DNA of 16,478 nucleotides, taken from assembly GCA_030668505.1 (NCBI GenBank), contig DAOUTV010000008.1, positions 1 to 16,478 of the forward strand, written 5' to 3'. Numbering within the stretch: position 1 is the first letter of the stretch; every line of letters starts with the position of its first letter. Below, in pieces: positions 13,430 to 16,478 of this stretch. This stretch comes from Desulfobacterales bacterium. GTDB taxonomy: Bacteria; Desulfobacterota; Desulfobacteria; Desulfobacterales; C00003060. The notes under the pieces are model-generated. The model searched no databases. It was not told the origin of the DNA and was given only the letters and a program-made list of their open reading frames with translations. The translations under genes were made by a program, and so were the position numbers.

Positions 13430-13540
13430 ATGATGAATTGTAATAGAGGCGTGTGCGAGGGCCATGGCAAAGATTGCTATCACCATATAATCGTCGAGGG
13501 GTTGAATGAGATCATTGGAGGTGTCAAGTGGAAAACATAG
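13430..13540 (+). CDS. Possible 36-residue Cys/His-rich small protein
   Basis: A short ORF beginning MMNCNRGVCEGHGKDCYHH and ending VKWKT, with three cysteines and three histidines in its first 19 residues, which could bind a metal. It overlaps the start of the next gene by 13 bases, an arrangement that often couples translation. No good ribosome site is seen before the paired ATG codons, and the frame continues upstream into the MITE. I cannot tell it from a chance ORF; conservation at the protein level would decide. Confidence 0.3.
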   Translation: MMNCNRGVCEGHGKDCYHHIIVEGLNEIIGGVKWKT

Positions 13541-14247
13541 ATATTCGATATTGCTTCACTCTACCAGACGGATCAGAACAAATCTTTGATCTACAATTAA
13601 GCAGAGAGAATCTTGAGCTGGTTGGCAATGTTCCGCAAATCCTGCCCTCATGGACCAGCCTAGATAATCACCAATGCCCGAATTGCCCCCTGACCGTTGA
13701 TACTCATCCTAATTGTCCGCTGGCTGTTAACCTTGTTAACGTAGTGAGACCTTTTGCCAGCTTACTGTCACATAATGAGATCCATGTGGAGGTTAAGACG
13801 GAAGAAAGGACCGTTTCTAAGGCAACAACAGCCGAAGAAGGGATCGGCTCATTGATGGGGCTGGTTATGCCAACCAGTGGCTGTCCTCATTTAGCTTTCT
13901 TCAAGCCCATGGCACGTTTTCATCTGCCCCTGGCAAGCGAAGAAGAGACTATCTACCGAGCTACCTCAATGTATTTGTTGGCACAGTATTTTTTGAAAAA
14001 GAGGGAGCAAAATGCCGACCTCGAATTGGAGGGTCTCACTAAGATCTATAATAACATCCAGATTGTAAATAGCGCAATTGCAGCTCGTTTGAGAGCTGCG
14101 ACTGATAAAGACTCAACAATTAATGCTGTAGTTATCCTGGACGTGTACGCAAAAACGTTAGAATATGCCATCGAAGAATCATTGGAAGAAATCGTCTATT
14201 TATTTACACCATTTTTCGAGAAAAATCCTGGATACCTAAAGGACTGA
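13528..14247 (+). CDS. Conserved protein with CPNCPL-type cysteine motif (probably DUF6901)
   Basis: Function unknown. From memory it resembles the family catalogued as DUF6901. The 239 residues begin with a beta-rich region reading IRYCFTLPDGSEQIFDLQL, then a cysteine signature HQCPNCPL ... HPNCPLAVNLV (spacing C-x2-C-x9-C at about 50-63) and a later GCPHLAFFKPMARFHLPLAS (about 117-136), followed by a mostly helical C-terminal half. The cysteines could bind a metal or be redox active; no known catalytic site is visible. There is no signal peptide, so it is cytoplasmic. It starts at GTG with GGAGGTGTCAA before it. It lies between the MITE and a DUF2780-type gene. Confidence 0.8.
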   Translation: MENIDIRYCFTLPDGSEQIFDLQLSRENLELVGNVPQILPSWTSLDNHQCPNCPLTVDTHPNCPLAVNLVNVVRPFASLLSHNEIHVEVKTEERTVSKATTAEEGIGSLMGLVMPTSGCPHLAFFKPMARFHLPLASEEETIYRATSMYLLAQYFLKKREQNADLELEGLTKIYNNIQIVNSAIAARLRAATDKDSTINAVVILDVYAKTLEYAIEESLEEIVYLFTPFFEKNPGYLKD

Positions 14248-14482
14248 TTAAATCGTTAAAAGTCTTTTGCGAACGACATCAAGCATTGTGGAAGGAAAGC
14301 ATTTTAGATATTCAGCGTTAACAATGCTAATTGTTTTAGGGCGTTAGCCAGAGTTTTACAATTTTAGCAAAGCGAGTATAGAACTTTCAAAAATGGCCAA
14401 ACAGACCAAAGAAAAGGATTTTGAAACAGCTTATAGGTATAGGTTTCGTCGTATTTAACATTACATTTCATAGGGGGGCGGA

Positions 14483-14953
14483 ATGAAAACAACAAAAATG
14501 ATCACAGGCATTATTGCTCTTATGGTTTGTTTCAGTTTTTTTGGGGTTATGTCGGTTTACTCTCAAGATCTGGGGCTGGTAGGCCTCTTGACCAAGGACC
14601 TTGGAGTTACGAAAAACCAAGCTGAAGGTGGTGCCGGCGCCATCTTCAATATGGCTAAGGAAAATCTTGGCGCAGAAGATTTTGGCAAGGTTTCAAACGC
14701 TGTCCCTGAAATGGATGATCTTCTGAAAGCTGCTCCAAAAACCAGTGGGCTCGGCGGAGCAATTGCCGGCAAGACATCATTATTGGGTGGCAGTGCAGAC
14801 AAGCTTACTGGCTTGGCAAGCCTGGCCGGAACATTTTCAAACCTTGGCCTGAAATCGGACATGGCAAGTAAGTTTGTTCCTATTATCCTGTCTTATGTAC
14901 AGTCAAATGGAGGCGAATCTGTGAAAAACCTCCTTGCGGGGGTTTTGAAATAA
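14483..14953 (+). CDS. Exported DUF2780-like (VcgC/VcgE) protein
   Basis: Conserved exported protein of unknown function. The 156 residues begin with a Sec signal peptide (MKTTKMITGIIALMVCFSFF, cleavage probably near SVYS-QD at 27-28). The mature part is rich in Gly, Ala and Leu, with the family-like segments LGVTKNQAEGGAGAIFNMAK and GLASLAGTFSNLGLKSDMAS, then a helical end SKFVPIILSYVQSNGGESVK. This pattern matches DUF2780 as I remember it. It would be periplasmic. The gene stands alone with 235 bp upstream in which I find no clear promoter; the ribosome site AGGGGGGCGG is good. Confidence 0.8.
   Translation: MKTTKMITGIIALMVCFSFFGVMSVYSQDLGLVGLLTKDLGVTKNQAEGGAGAIFNMAKENLGAEDFGKVSNAVPEMDDLLKAAPKTSGLGGAIAGKTSLLGGSADKLTGLASLAGTFSNLGLKSDMASKFVPIILSYVQSNGGESVKNLLAGVLK
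14925..14946 (+). terminator. Hairpin overlapping the 3' end of the DUF2780-type gene
   Basis: AAAACCTCC (14925-14933) pairs with GGGGGTTTT (14938-14946; one G-T pair) around TTGC, ending four bases before the stop codon. The T-tract is part of the stem, as in some compact terminators, but transcription would then stop inside the coding end, so it may be only a 3'-end stabiliser. Confidence 0.3.
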
Positions 14954-15189
14954 GGACCTTCAAAAAGAAAGAGGACCAGATCTACACAGCACGTCGACTG
15001 CCCAAGCACCCTACTGGGTAACACATTCATTTTAAAGACCAAAGTATAGGTTTACCGGTCAGGAGCTCCGCCGCGTTGTCCCCCGGATCGTTTGAGGTCT
15101 GCTTCCTTTGGGGCATTGTCGACCACGCTTACTGACTTCTTCAAAAACAAGGAACGATTATGAACCAAATTTGTTAAGGTGGTGCTGCC

Positions 15190-15654
15190 ATGCTCAGTGT
15201 AAAAGACATTATGACAAGAAACGTGATCACAGTCTCGCCCGAGACGGAAATCCCGCACGCCGCAAGGCTTCTTCTGGACAGAAGTATCAACGGCGTCCCC
15301 GTGGTGGATGGAACGGGCAAGATAGTGGGAATTCTCTGCCAGAGTGACCTGGTCGCGCAGCAAAAAAAGTTTCCTGTCCCCTCACTTTTCACCATTCTGG
15401 ATGGATTCATTCCCTTAACCTCCATGAAGCACCTCAAAGGGGAAATTCAGAAGATCACGGCTGCCACCGTGGCCGATGCAATGACTCCAAATCCGGTCAC
15501 AGTCCGGCCCGAAACAAGTATCGAGGAGGTGGGCACTATTATGGTTGACAAGAATTTCCACACCCTTCCTGTAGTAGATGAAGGAAAACTGGTGGGAATC
15601 GTGGGAAAAGAGGATGTCCTGAAAACGCTCATGCCGCAGGGAAAAACAACATAA
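15190..15654 (+). CDS. Two-CBS-domain protein
   Basis: Stand-alone pair of CBS domains (a Bateman module), which typically binds adenine nucleotides and regulates a partner. The 154 residues consist of CBS1 (about 1-62: VKDIMTRNVITVSPETEIP ... GVPVVDGTGKIVGILCQSDL) and CBS2 (about 92-150: VADAMTPNPVTVRPETSIEE ... HTLPVVDEGKLVGIVGKEDV), joined by a 30-residue linker containing FTILDGFIPLTSMKHLKGEI. No enzymatic or membrane domain is attached, so the regulated partner is unknown. A site AAGGTGGTG lies before the ATG. The length fits the common small CBS family. Confidence 0.93.
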   Translation: MLSVKDIMTRNVITVSPETEIPHAARLLLDRSINGVPVVDGTGKIVGILCQSDLVAQQKKFPVPSLFTILDGFIPLTSMKHLKGEIQKITAATVADAMTPNPVTVRPETSIEEVGTIMVDKNFHTLPVVDEGKLVGIVGKEDVLKTLMPQGKTT

Positions 15655-15720
15655 TCCGGAGGAAACACCGGCCCCATTGGTTTTGTCTATATGGAAAAGT
15701 TTTTCCCTAAGAGTGTAACC

Positions 15721-15751
15721 TTAGTTACCCAAAATATAACTTATATTTCCC
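15721..15751. promoter_or_regulatory. Two phased repeats resembling the array at 2294, possible activator site
   Basis: TTAGTTACCC (15721-15730) and TTATATTTCCC (15741-15751) are related half-sites whose CCC ends are 21 bp apart. They resemble units in the array after the response regulator gene (GTAGTTTCCC, GTATATTTCC). They lie about 80-110 bp upstream of a sigma-54 promoter, where enhancer-binding activators usually bind. Inference. Confidence 0.35.
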
Positions 15752-15827
15752 AATTGGAGTGGTGGGAACACCTTGCCGAGTTGATATAACTATTTAAATA
15801 CACTGCCTTAAAGCCCAATAGTCAAAG

Positions 15828-15847
15828 CTTGGCATCAGCGTTGCATT
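15828..15847 (+). promoter_or_regulatory. Sigma-54 (-24/-12) promoter
   Basis: CTTGGCATCAGCGTTGCATT has the -24 element TTGGCAT and the -12 element TTGCAT with exactly ten bases between the GG and GC pairs. It departs from the consensus TGGCAC-N5-TTGCA at one base. The start of transcription would be near 15857, leaving a leader of about 64 nt before the small exported protein. Confidence 0.7.
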
Positions 15848-15920
15848 TTCGAGACTCATCGTACGGTTGCCAATGCGGTGACGATTTACGAAATCGAAGT
15901 AGAAGTGAGGGGGGAAAACC

Positions 15921-16166
15921 ATGAGGTACTATGTGATAATCGCTCTGTTTTTATGTTCAATGCTTTGGCCTGCTTCGGCCGACCTGAGCGATTTTCAGCC
16001 AATAATCAAATACACCTTACCAGCGGACATTATGCAAGTCGCATTTGCCGATGAGACATGGATCTATCGGTTGTATGAAGACGGTACGGTAAAAAAGGTA
16101 GTTAACAAAAGGATTTACGTTACACACAAGGATGAAGAACCAGCCAAGCGTATCTCCAGCGCCTGA
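15921..16166 (+). CDS. Small exported protein of unknown function
   Basis: The 81 residues begin with a clear Sec signal peptide (MRYYVIIALFLCSMLWPASA, cleavage before DLSDF). The mature part of about 60 residues has alternating hydrophobic and charged residues (IMQVAFADETWIYRLYEDGT, VVNKRIYVTHKDE), which suggests a small beta-sheet periplasmic protein. I do not recognise a family. There is no lipobox around Cys12. The ribosome site GAGGGGGG is strong. It is the only gene in the window with a visible sigma-54 promoter, so it is likely made under a specific signal. A repeat-filled stretch follows. Confidence 0.75.
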   Translation: MRYYVIIALFLCSMLWPASADLSDFQPIIKYTLPADIMQVAFADETWIYRLYEDGTVKKVVNKRIYVTHKDEEPAKRISSA

Positions 16167-16284
16167 GCAAAACTTCCCAGCAATTATCCCCACCCCAAAC
16201 AAACAGTACGAATGGACAATACTAGTGTCGTGTCCCAGGAATAACTGACATAATTTCAGAGATTGCGCAGTACCCGCATAGGCG

Positions 16285-16430
16285 ATATTATAAATCCGAA
16301 ATTCGAATATCGAAGCTCGAAACAAATTCGAATATCAAATGACCAAAATCCAAAACCTGTTTAGAACATTAGAGAATTCGAATTTTGATATTGTTTCGGA
16401 TTTCGAATTTCGTGCTTCGAGTTTTACATT
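16285..16430. repeat. AT-rich TTCGAA-type dispersed repeat
   Basis: It is built from recurring AAATCCGAAATTCGAA, CGAAGCTCGAAAC and AAATTCGAATATCAAA segments, with degenerate inverted counterparts on the right (GAATTTTGATATTGTTTCGG, TTTCGAATTTCGTGCTTCGA). It has no coding potential. Similar TTCGAA-rich repeats are familiar from deltaproteobacterial and planctomycete genomes. The rest of 16167-16478 shows nothing else. Confidence 0.6.
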
Positions 16431-16478
16431 TTAACGACTCAACGCTAAGATCATGTTTGCTTTGGTTATTGTAAATAA

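Noticed and set aside
13150..13443. 97-codon + strand ORF with the same VIPAKAGIQ segment
   Set aside because: It overlaps the 3' end of the deacetylase gene in another frame and then translates MITE copy 4.
1..16478. CRISPR array, tRNA or rRNA genes
   Set aside because: No regularly spaced identical short repeats with unique spacers, and no cloverleaf or rRNA-like sequence, were seen.

Overview
The window looks like chromosome from a sulfate-reducing deltaproteobacterium (Desulfobacterota). The strongest pointers are a true DsrC with both C-terminal redox cysteines, a Tat-exported split-Soret-type cytochrome c, an FmdB-family protein with the long acidic tail common in that group, a likely sigma-54 promoter, and a strong case for selenocysteine use. 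This assignment is inferred from gene content; no rRNA or tRNA gene is visible.

Layout. Positions 1-2251 (+): the 3' part of a multi-PAS NarL-type sensor kinase overlapping its LuxR-type response regulator by ATGA. Positions 2252-3291: about 1 kb without genes, packed with repeats: a three-unit 22-23 bp direct repeat, a 133-bp MITE, and a second 164-bp inverted-repeat element that carries its own 11-bp target duplication. Positions 3292-4587 (+): tatA followed by a Tat-dependent split-Soret cytochrome gene. That gene is interrupted by an in-frame TGA and ends at a strong hairpin. Positions 4588-6247: repeats, a membrane-anchored protein of unknown function and a Fis-type helix-turn-helix fragment lying against a MITE. 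Positions 6248-6763 (+): peptide deformylase.

A run of minus-strand housekeeping and stress genes fills 6826-11773. In transcription order these are a two-domain universal stress protein, an FmdB-type zinc ribbon protein, PyrR, DsrC, a YjbQ-type protein, a cold-shock protein and a YkgJ-type cysteine-cluster protein. The + strand from 12113 carries an AcuC/HDAC-type deacetylase, a conserved cysteine-motif protein with a possible small Cys/His leader ORF, an exported DUF2780-like protein, a two-CBS protein and a small exported protein behind a good sigma-54 (-24/-12) site. The right end is AT-rich TTCGAA repeat.

Most notable: the TGA at 3848-3850 sits where the redox-active cysteine family (C_GCAxxG_C_C) has its first cysteine. 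It is followed 18 nt later by the loop of a perfect 7-bp hairpin whose loop begins GGUCU, the signature of the E. coli SelB-binding loop. I therefore read the two apparent ORFs as one 291-residue selenocysteine-containing dihaem cytochrome. A second result is a 133-bp MITE family (four copies). Three copies keep intact 6-bp target duplications, which fixes the element's boundaries.
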